Shown here: positions 45,501 through 57,897 of the stretch, piece by piece
Layout of the letters: each line of letters opens with the position of its first letter
Numbering within the stretch: the stretch's first letter is position 1
Assembly: GCF_901000735.1 (NCBI RefSeq)
Contig: NC_081547.1
Coordinates: 10,523,156 to 10,587,155 of the forward strand
Reading direction: 5' to 3'
Origin: Corylus avellana
Lineage: Eukaryota; Streptophyta; Magnoliopsida; Fagales; Betulaceae
DNA length: 64,000 bases
The notes under the pieces: model-generated
Seen by the model: only the letters and a program-made list of their open reading frames with translations
The model's database searches: none
Told to the model about the DNA's origin: nothing
Made by a program: the position numbers and the translations under genes

Positions 45501-48500
45501 TGGTTTCACAGGTCTTTTCTCTGTTTCCAGTCTGTTAAATTCTGTTATTTTCCGCTCGATGTTGAGTTTATCTTGCTTTCCATTGCTCTGATGAAATATT
45601 TTTCACTGTGTTTGTGCTCAGGTGGATTCACAGGGAAAACTGGATCCAGAAGTTGAGGATCTTCTATTAGAGATTGCCGATGACTTCATCGATTCTGTGC
45701 GGCTCTTTACTGTGGCTAACTTTTTATTTTCTTATATTTTAGGATGCACATGCATGTCTGTACATATGTATGCCTCTCTATAGTACCTAGGTTGCATTCT
45801 TTGCTTTTTAATTATATTTCGATTACTTATATATATAAAAAAAAATTGTACGTCTCTCTATAAGTCCAAACAGAAACTCTCTCTCTCTCTCTCTCTCATG
45901 AGGTTTAATCTTTCATCAAATTTCTGCTAGATTGTTCTGTAAGTTTCATATGAATATTAGTTTTATTAATATTATAATATCTTATAATAATCTTCTGTAA
46001 ACGACAAACCTATATAAACCTTAGTGTTATTCATCATGTTTGAGCATTAGGGTAATTATGATGTTTAAAAAACTGGTCCAACATAGCTTAATGAGCTAAA
46101 ATTTCAGAAAGAAGTGCAGTCCTGCACTTCAGTAGCTCCATCATTGGCATCTCAAAGTTTGAAATTTGTCCCGTTGGATGGATAGAGTTTTATCTAGTGT
46201 CCCTGTAAGATACTGGAGTATATTTTCTTTTCTTCTTTTAAGGAAATAATATGGAGCTGGGATTACAGCTTTAGAACATTGTTTCTAGTTTGCAATAACA
46301 ACTGGAGTTTGCCACTGTAGTTTGTCTACTTTGTTGTACCCTATACTTTGCAATGACATTTGTGGTTAACGATTTTGTGTTTTAGCTGAGATCATGATGG
46401 TCTTACAGATAAGGACTTGTATTTATTTGCAGGTTACTACATTTGCGTGCAGTTTGGCAAAACATCGGAAATCTTCAACTTTAGAGTCCAAGGATTTATT
46501 GCTACACCTAGGTTTGTGCTGAACTACAACATATTTCATCAGTAGTTTTCTCATGATATGCATAAGATAATGGTTATATGTAACACAAGAATTTCATCAC
46601 TGATTTCTCTGGTTACCCTGACTGGCTGAATTTTAAGAAGAGATAAAATTTCATATGGTTTGAAAAAGAGTGGCTTGAATAAGTTTTTGATTCCGCCTGT
46701 TGATTTGTTGGAATGAATTTATTAGTTTTTTCACATAAATATCTGTTTGTTGTCAAATTTCATGTTCATCTACTGACTCTGATTTTTGGTTGTTTTGATT
46801 TAAATTTTTATTGCTAAATACTTGTATTTTTGGACAGTTGCTTATGTTTCTCCTACGATGATTAGTTATAGTTATTTTCTTGTTCTTTTTCCTTCTTCTA
46901 GTTAGGTGTCTCCTTTTGTATACTTTTTGTGTACTTAGGGGCGCCTTACGCTTTTAATGATATGTTTTTTTTGATAAGTTTTTAATGATATGTGTCGATT
47001 ACTTATCAATTTTTTTTTTTTTAAATTTCTAAGTACTACTTTTCTTTATAAAAAGATATATAGAAAATACCTTCTTGAATGCACAGCAGAGAACAATTGC
47101 TAAGTTTTCAGAACCTTGTTATTAGAAACACATGTATGCAGTGAAAAAAAGATGGATGGTCAACAATTGTCTCCACCTGTTTCCAGCCATGGGTGTGTTT
47201 GCAATGTCAGTTTACCTGTTTCAGTTGTAAGTTATGCCTTTAAGGTTAGCTGCCTGTCTTTCAATATTTGGTGAGTGGACAGCAAGTGCAACATAGAAGA
47301 GGGGCCATAGGGACTTAGAGTGTGTTTGTTTCAGTCTAGAATGTTTTCTGAAAGACATTTTTGACATTCTTCAGTGTTTGGTGCAGCTAAGAACCCTGGT
47401 CAACTGAAAACAATTTCCCCTAGTCAGCAAAAAACTAAGCATAACATGAAGAAAATTATATTCACTTTTAAAGCACAAACCATTTTCCCTGTGGCCAACC
47501 TCGACCACAGCTTAGACTTTTCTTAGTTGCATTGTTGAGGGCCTCGGTGACTTCGTCTCTATGTCCCTTGACCTCCGCTCCCCTGTCATAGAAGCGCTGT
47601 TGTTCATCCTCTTTCTTGATTGGGAGCTCGGAGTAAAGGGTGGCTTTCTTGGCATTGGCATTTAGGGTTATGGTTTTCCAAAAGAAGAGGGACTGGTATT
47701 GGGAGTTGGTGGCATTGTAGAGGGATTGGGAGATCGGCTCAGGGTAGAGGGGTTGCAGTGGTGGCTAGAGCTGGCCAAGTAGATGGTGTCATCGATGTTA
47801 TTGTTGCGACGGTGGGTTTTAGCGCAAGCACACTTGTTAGTGGGTGTGAGGCAGTGGCATTAAGGTTTTTAGCCATGGTTGTGCAAATTAGCGGCGTCTT
47901 GGCACATATGGGTTTTTGGTGTTGTCTCGAGGTGTTTGATGTTAGTTTCAGGGCTTCAGTTTTTGGATCAGGAGTGTGGGACTTTGTTTGTGGTGATTTT
48001 CTGAGATCGGCATTGAATGGTAAAGTGTGGGTATGATTGTTGATTTTGGTAATCTTGGGCCATAGGGCACTTTGAGTACTTGGGCAGTGGGTGAGGTGAT
48101 GCTGGTTGGTCGTAATTGGTGATGGATTTGATGTGTGGGTTCCATCAATATTCAGTATTTGACCATGATTTTGGGGTCAATGGGAGTTTGTTTGTTGGCG
48201 GTGTCTATTTGTAGTGAAGCTAAATAATAAAAGAATATTTCTAAAATCAATTTCAAGATGCCAGCTAAACAATGGAAAATTAGTATTTTTCCAATAAATG
48301 TTTCTGATGAGAAAATGTTTTATGTTGAAACAAATGCAGCCTTAGTTGTGGTTGTTTACTTGGGTTAGGAGTTGGTCTTTGCTATTTGTCTAGTGACTAC
48401 CATTGTTCCTTTTGACCAACTTGTGCCTCTCTCTCTCTCTCTCTCTAACACACACAATTGTTTTTTTTTTGGAAACTTCACAAAACCCCTCTGAAATTCT

Positions 48501-51500
48501 ACTCGTTTTGACACTATCCTGCCAAAGTTTAAAATTCTCAATTAAGGGTTTCAAACTTTTAATTTCTTTCAACTACCCAATTCCATTAGGATTTTTCGTT
48601 AAATCTTGTCAAAATTACCAAAATACTTTTTTTTTTTAAAAAAAAAAATTTTAATTTTTAATTTTTAATTTTTTTTTTATAAAAAAAATATTGTAAAGAT
48701 GTTGCAAAATATTGCAAATATTTTTTTTCTTTTTAATAAAAAAATAAATGCCTAAAAATATTTACATTTTTTTTTTTATAATAAAAAGGGGTATTTTGGG
48801 AATTTTCACAAGGTTTAACAGAAAATCGTAACTGAATGGGGGTAATTAAAAGATATTGAAAGTTCGATACCCTTAATTGAGAGTTTTTAAATTTTATAGA
48901 GGTTATTTCAAAACGCTTGGAAGTTCAGGAGGTTTTCTGAATTTTTCCCTTTTTTTGTTTTTGTTTTTGATGAGTAAAGTAGTTCATTAAAAGTGCGCAA
49001 GGGATGCAACTCAAGTACAGTCAATATATAAGAAAAAAAACCTTGCAAAGTCAAGAACTAGAAAAGAGAGCACAAAAGTCTACAGAGTTAGAGATATTGA
49101 GAAAGACGTTTGCAAAGATTCATTCAAACAAGAATTTAAGAAAAGAAAGTTGCTGGTCCAAATTCTTCTTCTCACAATCTTTGAAACTTTGAGCATTTCT
49201 TTCTCTCAAAATGCGCCACATTAAACAGGAAGAGATTAAATTCCAAACAATTTTAAGATCTCTCAACTGACCCTTCCTTTCCAACATGCCTAGAGATCTA
49301 CAACCGTCTAGGCATAATCCACTCTACTCTAGACATCTAAAAAACCAAGTTCCACAAGTCTTGCGATATCACGGCGAGGAAGGAGATGATTGAGAGTTTC
49401 ACCACACTTTGCACATACAACACCACACCATCACTATAATGTGACATTTGTGAAGATTATCCAATGTGAAGATTCTTCCTACAGCTGTTGTCCAAGTGAA
49501 GAAGGCCACTCTCAAAGGACCCTTAGACGTCAATGTTTGTTCAATTACTCTTTTACCCGCAAATGCAGTGTAGGCGTTGGGTTTGGCAATAATTATATCC
49601 CCCAACATAGCAAAACTAGCTGTTAGCCCACCAGTAGTAGCAGGAGATGTAAGGATTGATACATAAAATAACTTGCAATCCAATTGTGCCATTCCTCTCC
49701 AAAGCCACATCTCCTAAGTATGTATAACAGAAATCCCAGCTAACGTGGTCATAAACCTTCTTCAGATCCAATTTTACATAAAACTCTCAGCTCACCAGAT
49801 ATGAAGGGACTACCAAGGCATTCATTGGTGATGAGAACCGAGTCCAAGATTTGATGATCTTTGATAAAAGCATTCTAAGTCTTCAAGATGATCTCCATAA
49901 TGATTTTCAATCTATTTGCCAAGATCTTCGTTATAATTTTATAAACTCCACTTACTAGACTGATAAGATGAATGTATTTAATCTTCGGTGTAAGAGTAAG
50001 GGAAGTAGCATTCAGACTCTTTTCAAATTTACCATGCTCATGAAACTCAAGGAATACCTTCATGGCATCTTCTTTGATAACATCCCTACAAGATTGGAAG
50101 AAGCCCATAGAAAAGCCATCAGGCCTCGGAGCCTTATTTCCATTCATGTCTTGCAACACTTTCCATCCAAGCGGCCCCCTCCTCACTAATAGAGTGAATA
50201 GGGGGGGACCATCCAAATCTGGTCCCAAACGTATACTCGGTAAAGAGCTGAGAGAACAATTGGACAATGTGGTCTTCGAAGAGATATCACCATTGATAAC
50301 TAGCTTCTCTATCATATTACATCTTCTATTAGAATTTGCAACCCAATGGAAGATCTTGATATTTTTGTCACCTTCTCTTAACCACAACGCCCTCGACTTT
50401 TTGTTTCCAGCTCACCTCCTTTAAGAGAATAGTCTTCTCCAATTCATCAGTAGCCATATCCTTCCTCAACTTCTCCTAGTTTGAGAGAGGTCTTTGTTCT
50501 TCAAGCACATCCAAACCTTTTATATATCAAGATGAGCCCTTTTAGTATTCTCCATATTGCCAAACTCAGTTTCATTCCACGTTCTTAAATAAACTTTTAG
50601 AGCTTTTAACTTTTGAGCCTAAACATAACTAGGACAGCCAAAAACATTATAGGAACTCCATCAGTGCCTCACCTTCTCCACGAAGCCACATGTTTTCAGA
50701 TTTACAATAACTTATCAGTAAAAAAAACAAAAAAAAAAAAAACAACCGATGGTCCATGTTTGAGTTAGGCCATAGATTTGTAAAAAGCCTACTCAAATTG
50801 GTCCTTGCACTTCTAAATATACACAACCGAGAAGCTACCCACACAGGTTTTGATCTTTTCCACAACTCTCAGAGATCAATTAAATACCACCAGAAGCCCT
50901 TCAAAATCCAACGGACACCAATCTAAATGCTGACCTCCTCAAACTTCGCACGGTATTCCTAAAATTCTGCCCCAATTTAGTCTGCTGCAAAGCCACTATA
51001 TCAACTTTCCACAATCTGAGGAGATTTCTAAAATGCATACGTTTATATTCATATAATGCAACCCAATCACATTCCACGAAATAATTTTTGGCTTCATAGA
51101 GGAACATAAGATACCTTCCCCCTTCTACTGCCAGACTTTGATGCAGAATCTTTTGAGGCATAATTTATGGAGCAATTTAACCTTTTCAATTCCATACTAC
51201 CTTTGGAACCAATTGAGAGGAGCTAGAAGGAGAAGCACTGCTCAGAACATCCTTCTTGCGACTGGCTTCAATTGATGCAAAAAGTGCCATAAACTCCTTC
51301 TCAAATTTATCGCAAGCATTCCCATAATTTACTAAAACCTTTAATCGTATTTTTTACTCACTTGGAGGCCTCTTGCTCAGAAAAACCTGTCTCCTCCGAT
51401 GTTGCTAGAGGGTAAACATTGCTCACAGAAGATTGGCTCACCCCACGGAGAGTTAACCAAAGCCGACATATCATTTCCACACTCTACCCCATAACAATTC

Positions 51501-54330
51501 CTTTCCCTAGCAAGTAGCAACTAACCTCTACTCTGGTGATCAGCCAAAGAGGGAGCTACAACATGAGCTATGCCAAGGCACAAGCCTTTCCTAGCATGAT
51601 AAACCTCCAGCTGGGTCAAGCCCTCCCGCACCTGCTCCTAACCCACTCCCCACCCCTCCCCTCTCCTAAACACAATGGATGAAATTAAGGTCCTTGGGTT
51701 TAAATCAGGGATTGTAGCCCTCTTCGCCTTCCTCAGAACAATTGCCCACTTTTCAGATTCGGCCACCCCACTAGCAACAGTCACACGGGCACCACCCAAC
51801 GAGACATCAGCATTATTACCCGGCGTCAGACCCTTGCCAGAGGACCCAGCAACCCCTATATCAGGAATAGAAAGCTTCAACTCTGAAACTTCACGCGACG
51901 ATGCCTGGCTAACAGAATGTGGCGCCTCTGGCAAAAAACTGTCAGGCAGCGGGCTCACTGAGATAGCAGCAAACAAATTCCCCTCCTGAACCCCTTCAGA
52001 ACAATCCACCAAGAGCTCAAAGATTCGTGTCATAGCTTCTGGTGGTTCCATGGTCTTGGAGGACAGGGTTGATGAACCTGTACCCTCACATACCAGCCAG
52101 CGTGTGTACTGACCGAAGCCTCACCTTTTTGAGACACCTTTTCCGTGATTGACATCGGCAGAGGTCGTTGACTGCAGCACAACAGTCTGCCTTCCTCCCA
52201 GTCTCCCAGATCTCCTCCACTGCAGGGTGGCAGACACCTGTGACAGATCTGGCAGAGGAAGCGCAGCTTGAACAGGATGGCTGCTTGGGCCCTAACCTGC
52301 ATCTTGGCCTGAAGAGGAAGACCCAACTCTTGCATGTCTTTTCCACTGTGAAGTAGGTCTAGGTTTGGCCCGGGTCGGATGAAAAGAGCGGGTTTCATTA
52401 AAACCAGAAGGCATTGATTTTACCCAAGAAAATCGATCGAATAACTCTCCTACATCTTTCATAAATGCTCACAACAGAGTCCCCCTCCTCTAGTTCAAAC
52501 TGGAACGTCTTAGCTTCAACAACAAAAAACCTTCTCAAACTCCCCATAACAGCCCTCACGAAACCCCCTACACACTCAGAAACCGGTGCCAAAGCCAGGG
52601 GACGCTTAAGACTGATGCGAGACAATGGGATGAGAAGTCAAACTATTGTGTGCTGACAAAAATATATTATCAGCAACTTAAGAATTGGACAAAGTATAAT
52701 AAGTGACTTGGCTTCTTATTGAGCCACACACACTTATAGTGGCCACTTGTTTAAATGCTAAGTCACACTGGTATAGATTTAAGTATCATTTCACAAATCG
52801 GGATCAATTATTCCTCATATTTTGTTATGAAATAGTGGTCCTTGCCTAGAATGTGGTTCCTTGCCAGCCAGCCAGATCCTTCAACTGATCTGCAACTCTT
52901 TCTTGTCGTACAGTTTAATATGGCATACCCTGTTTTTTCAGGTGACTCATTAATTTGTTAAAAATTTCTGAGTGGTCTGTCTTATGGGATCCAAACATCA
53001 AGAGTGAGACCCATCATAAAATACCGACTAATCTTCCTCAAACTGACCTTACACAACAAGGTATCTAGCACTGGAAGAAATGTAGTTGAAGTACTGGGTT
53101 TCTCTGTCCTCCCATTGTTGCTGGAATCTCTATAGTAGCTATCAGCACAAAAATTGTTTGTCAATAATAGAAATTTGACTTTCTGGGTCCTCTTCCTGCG
53201 TAAACTTGACAAGATAGGCCTGCGAGTTAATTAAACTTCACATGGATTAGGAAACCGCTGCTATGCACGTTGAAACAAGTTGTGAAATTATCTGGTGATG
53301 ACTTGCTAGTTTTATGTACAAAGTTGTTTCTTGGAACAATCTTATGGTTGTGCAAACTCATTTTTTACATGTAATGATATTTCAATTTCTTTTTCTTCAC
53401 TTGGTCTCTTCCTGTGATTAAACAAGAATATATAAGAGGCTTGTGGGATTGATCTCAGGGGGTATGTTGGTATTATTTCCAGGTGCAAACTCCAGGAAAA
53501 AAATATATGCATGGACAAAGTAATATTACTGCCACGTAGGACTAAATAGTAAATATATTGTTGATAAGCATTCATACTAAAACGGTGTTGATTCACTTGT
53601 TTTCTCTATAATGTTTTAAGTGAAGCAAACGGAACCTCAATAACTCCATTGCATGGAAATATTTTGCAGAGAAAAATTGGCAATTGAACGTTCCAGGATA
53701 TTCAACTGAAGAGCGGAAGTACCAAAGCAAACCTGTGAGCATCTTCCATTTGTTTCTTCAGATTGTTATAAATGACATGGTCTAACATTCTGGGTGTATT
53801 TGCATTAAAGAACTATTTGAAGATAAAATACAAGATCTTTTAAGATGAATTTGCATTATGTATTTAGTTTAAATTATAAAGTTAACATTTTTCCCTTGAC
53901 AAGTAAATTCTAAGTTTGACACTTGCTTTTGCAGATTTAGTAATTCTATTTTAAAACGAAATAACAATTCAAAATATATATATATATATATATTGATTCT
54001 TCTAGTTAAATTCTTGCAGTTATCAAGTGATCTCCACAAGAAGCGTCTTGATGTAGTAAGTTCCTAGTATCTGTTCATATGTTTCATCTAAATCCTTCTT
54101 TTACTTGGCACTAATACCTTATCATTTTACACTTGCAAACTGTTCAGATTCGCACATTAATGGAATCCCCACACTCTGAAACAAATACTAGTAATTCTAA
54201 AGAGATGATAAGACAGGGACTTGGTAATCCAGTTGGTGCCAACTACCTGGCACGACCTTCCCTGAGTTCAGAGCAGTTGGTTTCGCAATCAACTGGTCCC
54301 CAAATGCTGCAGCAGATGACACGGTTTTAG
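42555..54330 (+). CDS. TAF12B: Transcription initiation factor TFIID subunit 12 (TAF12b/EER4-like)
   Basis: Eight coding exons join in frame: 42555-43268, 43803-44015, 44912-45511, 45622-45696, 46433-46511, 53670-53734, 54020-54055 and 54148-54330. All introns are GT..AG; the exon 4 donor (GTGCGG) is weak. The CDS is 1965 bp, 654 residues. Residues 1-60 are Thr/Pro/Ser-rich, then come Gln tracts (from about 80, again 140-195), an Ala run near 225-232, and a second long Gln region at about 395-455. Residues ~497-568 form the histone fold ([66 protein letters not shown]). The tail has LHKKRLDV and [14 protein letters not shown]12 pairs with TAF4 through the fold in TFIID and with ADA1 in SAGA; in Arabidopsis TAF12b/EER4 affects ethylene and cytokinin responses. 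Length and long Gln-rich N-terminus favour TAF12b over TAF12. All exons lack lesions, so the gene is probably functional. Confidence 0.93.
47319..48340. mobile_element. ~1-kb inverted-terminus DNA element in TAF12 intron 5
   Basis: The left end AGTGTGTTTGTTTCAG..ATGTTTTCTGAAAGACATTTT is answered by the right end, which in reverse reads GCTGCATTTGTTTCAACATAAAACATTTTCTCATCAGAAACATTT. CTTAG flanks both sides (47314-47318 and 48341-48345). The interior from about 47480 to 48180 is G-rich (GGGTTTTTGGTGTTGTC style) with no recognisable protein. A 138-residue open frame at 47620-48036 follows the G-rich bias and is not called. Superfamily unresolved. Confidence 0.55.
48461..48956. mobile_element. 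Foldback MITE with ~170-bp arms
   Basis: The left arm (48461-48630) contains CACAAAACCCCTCTGAAATTC, CTCGTTTTGACA, AATTCTCAATTAAGGGTTTC, CCCAATTCCATTAGGATTTT and GTCAAAATTACCAAAATAC. The right arm (about 48785-48956) read in reverse gives CAGAAAACCTCCTGAACTTCC, GCGTTTTGAAATA, AACTCTCAATTAAGGGTATCG, CCCCCATTCAGTTACGATTTT and GTGAAAATTCCCAAAATACCCC. A ~150-bp A/T-rich loop separates them. As part of the TAF12 pre-mRNA this would fold into a long hairpin. Confidence 0.75.
49200..51130 (-). pseudogene. LINE C ORF2 remnant (endonuclease, RT, zf-RVT)
   Basis: The endonuclease N-terminus appears as [20 protein letters not shown] (about 51040-50980). RT starts with [20 protein letters not shown] and reaches [16 protein letters not shown] and [13 protein letters not shown] at about 49890. 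After a stop it continues [15 protein letters not shown] and [19 protein letters not shown], then is cut before the YADD motif. The frame resumes at [20 protein letters not shown] and CCMC of zf-RVT. RNase H is not seen. Multiple stops make it non-functional. Confidence 0.7.
51638..52625 (-). pseudogene. LINE C ORF1 remnant
   Basis: The first frame (52625-52398) reads [19 protein letters not shown], then [17 protein letters not shown], a pattern found in ORF1-type proteins of eudicot L1 elements. After a stop and shift, later frames (52398-52030 and 52051-51638) give a Ser/Pro/Gly-rich linker. No zinc knuckle is visible. Plus-strand open frames over the same interval are shadows. Confidence 0.55.
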
Positions 54331-54700
54331 CGGATATGCACTCTTAATTCTTGTTTAGTCTTCAAGCTGATTGGGCATAACTAATGGACCTCGTTTGGTA
54401 AGCATTCTCGGCATTCGGATAATGAACTTATTGCCTGAGGTTGCATGCTTTTTTGTTATTTGTTAAAATGATGCATGGTCAACAAGAAGTCTTAAGAATA
54501 TGGGGAATGTGTTGCTTGATCTGTTTGGCCACTAGGCTGCATTCTGAATAAACCTTTTGAAGCCTGTACTTTTTTTCGGATTAATATGCACCACCATTTG
54601 TGTTTTGATGCTATTTGTTTTTCACTAGCGTGCTAAATCTTCTACTCTTTTATTATTGGTTCTTTGTATCACAGGATGGATGTGAATACAGATTGCCAAA
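54331..54700 (+). terminator. TAF12 3' UTR with AATAAA
   Basis: An AATAAA polyadenylation hexamer is present at 54547-54552, 217 bp after the stop codon, in T-rich surroundings typical of a plant 3' end. A possible further exon of the 3' UTR after TTGTATCACAG (ending 54675) cannot be excluded. Confidence 0.5.
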
Positions 54701-56096
54701 AGCAGTAGCTGTAATTACTTAGCAACTATCTCTAAGACATGAAAGTTAGGGGGAAGAGATCTCAGCAGTTGACCATTTTCTATATTGTTTTATCTCGTTT
54801 TGTTGGAGTGACAATTCATGGCCCATAAGGTGAGCTCGTGCCTCCATCGAGCCCGTTTACCAACGGCATAATAAGAAGCAGGTTGGGTGGGCTTTGTATT
54901 CTACTCGATTATTTAGAGAAGGGATATTTTCTTATATGTTTTTTTTTTTTTTAGACTCAGATCTATTCTGTATCTTAATTTTTATGGGAGCCAAGGTTAG
55001 ATGGACTTTGTATCCTAATTTATTATTTAAAAGTGCTTGCCTTTTGTTCTTTTACTGCCTCAACAACTTTAATCAATGATATGTTACCCAATTTTTTTTT
55101 TGTTTTTTTTACACTCACACACGTTTGGTTCACCTGGGCTGAATTTCCTATTAGGTTTTGCTTGTTCAAATGGACATCAGACATTCTTAACTAAAGTAAA
55201 AATATTTAGTAAGTTTGAACTCATTGAATGCCTAGCTAGCTGCCTCTTTGAACTCATTGAACTCATTGAATGCCTAGCTTAGCTGCCTCTTTCCCCTAAA
55301 GTTGTAGAATCGTTGCACAACAACAAACAGATATTTACAGATGCCTTAAATTTTGGTGTCACATGCATGGCTCGAAGACACCAAACAATTGGAGATAGCC
55401 TGCTTTTAACAAGTTTTGGCATGCAGCAGCAGCAGCAGCAACATCAGCAGCCACTACCTTGGAAGCATCACAGAGAGACGACAGTGAGAGTCATTATTAC
55501 ATTTGTTACGACAGAAACACTTGTAAGGCCGCCACCCCCACTGTTTTTGTTTCCTCTCGTTAAGTATATGTATATGTGTGTGTGTGTGTGTGGACCATAT
55601 ATATATATATTCCAAATCTTTGTCAGAGTGCCGCAGTCAACATTGATCCAAACGTACTTGTGCAACTTGCATGTACGTGGCTGTCCAAATTTTCTCTTGT
55701 GGGAACATTTTTGCTTTGTCTTGCTAGGGAGGGCATATATATATTTGATCTTATATTAATTCAGTGTTTAATTAGGTAATCTATACTAACGCACGTACAT
55801 TCCATATTATCAAATAATGGATTCAAATCAACATCAGATCATGTGGAAGTATGATTTAATTGAATGCAAATGTAGATTAATGTTAGAGCAGTTTTTTGGT
55901 ACGAACGGCCTGATTGGTTATGGGCTACCTGCAAAATATTAAAAAGCGTCAAATGATGCACTGGTCTGGAGACCGAAGAAACTATTACTGTTTGGAATGA
56001 AAATATGCAATAAGTTCAGAGTTTTTGAGAGGAATTAATCAATTCCCTTTACTAATGTGTTGCATTCCTTTTATAGGGTTTTATGTAACCGTTATT
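54701..56096. other. Intergenic DNA with CAG and GT/AT microsatellites
   Basis: No supported gene. CAGCAGCAGCAGCAGCAACA lies near 55424-55443 within a 148-residue open frame (55313-55759) that has no recognisable domain. A (GT)n run (about 55576-55592) is followed by (AT)n. TGAACTCATTGAATGCCTAGCT is directly repeated near 55215 and 55260. Confidence 0.45.
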
Positions 56097-56104
56097 CATG
56101 TAGT

Positions 56105-56929
56105 CAGTGGCAGACATACATGGAGGCGACCCAGGGTCAGGCGCCCCCGATAAAAAAAAAAAAATTAAAAAAAAAAGAAATTTTAAAAATTATTTAAGTA
56201 TTTTTATGCCAAAAATTTAAGGGCACCCCTAGTAATTTCAATTTTTTGAGCAGATGTGGCTATCATGTGCTACAACTTGCACACTATCTCATTTTAATAA
56301 TAAACAATTAGCCCATCATATGCTACAACTTCTCTCCTCTATTAAAGATAATTTTCTCTCTCTCCATGCATGTGCTACAAACCGTTGGATGCCATGCACT
56401 GCTTTCGATGCTATGAGGAAAAAAATAATAAAAAAAGAAAGAATAAAAAAATGAATAGATAAATAATATTTAAATGATAGGGAAAAGTAATAAGTTAAAA
56501 TGTTGAGTAGGATGTGGGGGCTTTAAAAAAATAGGTAGCTAAAATGGATAAATGTGGTTTTTTTGGCTAAATTTAGACTCTAGTCTCTAATGTGATTTAT
56601 ACTTTGAGATTTGGGGCTTTTCTAAAAGAAATAGTTGTAGGCCAACAGCCCACTAAAAGGTACTCTTTTTTCTTAGACACTACTAGTCATTTAATTGTTC
56701 TTAGTTTATTTTGCAAGTAGTTTAAATTATTATGTGTTTGTGACGTCGTTAGATGAAGATTTTTAATAGTTACTTTGATTTTTGTTTTTTTACATATACT
56801 ACATGATACATATATTATGGTCTAATTTACTTTTTGATTGTATTTACCATATTATAGGAAAAAAAAATTATCATTATTATTATTTTTTATTTGCGCCCCT
56901 AGTAACTCTAATTTCTAGATCCGCCACTG
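56105..56929. mobile_element. Non-autonomous hAT element with exact 8-bp target duplication
   Basis: CATGTAGT flanks both ends (56097-56104 and 56930-56937). The termini are CAGTGGCAGACATA and, in reverse, CAGTGGCGGATCTAG. Subterminal segments are also related in inverse orientation (GGCGCCCCCGATAAAA..AAGGGCACCCCTAGTAATT against TTTGCGCCCCTAGTAACT). The interior has no transposase. An 8-bp duplication with short CAGTGGC ends is typical of hAT. Confidence 0.88.
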
Positions 56930-56937
56930 CATGTAGT

Positions 56938-57531
56938 TATTCCACTTTCACCTGGTGGTTGAGAGATAATGATTTTTCCATATTCATGAATTTGGCGCGA
57001 CCCTTAATTAGGGATTCTTCATCTTAAGATCGAGTCAATCACACATTCACACCTGGGCTTTTCTAGTTTTAGTTAATATTATTTCTTAATTTTTTTTAGA
57101 TCTATTTTTCTTTTTGATCATTTGTAAGATCATAGAGGTGTATATTAGCCTATGGAAATGAATCCTCTTCATTTCATTTGGCAAAATGGTAGGATAAAGT
57201 TGTCCTAATTTTAAAAAGCTAAAGACAATTTTATCTTAATTTTTCACATCATTTTACCTAAATGACTCATTTCAATTTTAAATGAAAGGGAGAGACCTTA
57301 GCATATGATGAGCTCCATTATGCAAATAATATAATGGCCATTGAAAAGTAGCAAAGTCCGTCATGATTTGACCGTTGAAGATATCCGTTGGCCCATTAGC
57401 AAGTAAAAAACAAAAAAAAAATGGAAAAAAGGACGACAAACATGTACGCTAAAGTGGAACACATATTAATTATTTATTTAAAGCAAATAATTAACCCAAT
57501 AAAGATAACTTAATTAATATATATATTTTTC
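56938..57531. other. Intergenic DNA
   Basis: A/T-rich, no gene or clear repeat structure seen. Confidence 0.5.
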
Positions 57532-57879
57532 AGGATATCATCCTTGAAGGCGATTCCTTGCTGGTGGTCCAAACATTGAAGGATCCCAACAACATTTTGA
57601 GATCTTTCGGTGGGCATATTATTGCTGATGCAAGGACTGTTCTTGGAACGCAAAGGAGCTGGATGGTGTGACATGTTCAAAGGCTGGGTAATCAAGCTGC
57701 ACATGGCTGGCGAAGGTGGGCCTCCAATGTTTTACTGAGCTGGTATGGGTGGATGAGATCCCAAGCTGTATTACATCTATTGTGAACTTAGAGCTTTGTG
57801 CTCTTCAAATTTAGAATCCTGGTGCGTTCTAGAAGTTTATTTCACCTCAGTGATAGTTAATGAAAGTCAGGTTTTCAAA
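57532..57879 (+). mobile_element. 5'-truncated LINE 3' end (RNase H stub)
   Basis: Plus-strand frames read DIILEGDSLLVVQTLKDPNN, then GHIIADARTVLG, an in-frame stop after WMV and HVQRLGNQAAHGW: the C-terminal half of the L1 RNase H domain with one stop and a frame shift. The 3' UTR ends at TTTTCAAA and the usual poly(A) is replaced by (AT)n at about 57880-57897. Immediate 5' flank: TTTTTCAG. Confidence 0.75.
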
Positions 57880-57897
57880 ATATATATATATATATAT

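Larger units (their letters stand above)
48957..52650 (-). mobile_element. LINE C: degenerate antisense L1-type element in TAF12 intron 5
   Basis: On the minus strand the order is ORF1 (about 52625-51638), an endonuclease remnant (about 51100-50800), RT fingers/palm (50387 to about 49700), zf-RVT (about 49600-49290) and an A-rich tail at about 48948-48975. Coding is broken many times and RT is truncated. The protein sequences differ from LINEs A and B (an ORF1 with [13 protein letters not shown] and [10 protein letters not shown]), so this is another L1 lineage. It lies opposite to TAF12 transcription. The 5' edge near 52650 is approximate. Confidence 0.75.
46512..53669 (+). other. TAF12 intron 5 (7.16 kb, transposon-filled)
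   Basis: Donor GTTTGT at 46512 and acceptor TTTTGCAG ending 53669; it splits the Glu codon of HLEKNW after its first base. The other introns are about 110-900 bp. The excess length is explained by a ~1-kb inverted-terminus element, a ~0.5-kb foldback MITE and a ~3.7-kb LINE in antisense orientation. 46520-47310 and 52660-53669 look like original intron sequence. Confidence 0.85.

Noticed and set aside
47620..48036. 138-residue frame in TAF12 intron 5
   Set aside because: G-rich low-complexity translation within an inverted-terminus element; no motif.
51675..52356. Plus-strand open frames in TAF12 intron 5 (62-104 residues)
   Set aside because: They are shadows of the antisense LINE C ORF1.
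55313..55759. 148-residue frame with a short Gln run downstream of TAF12
   Set aside because: Gln run is a CAG microsatellite and the rest covers GT/AT microsatellites; no splice-supported connection to TAF12.
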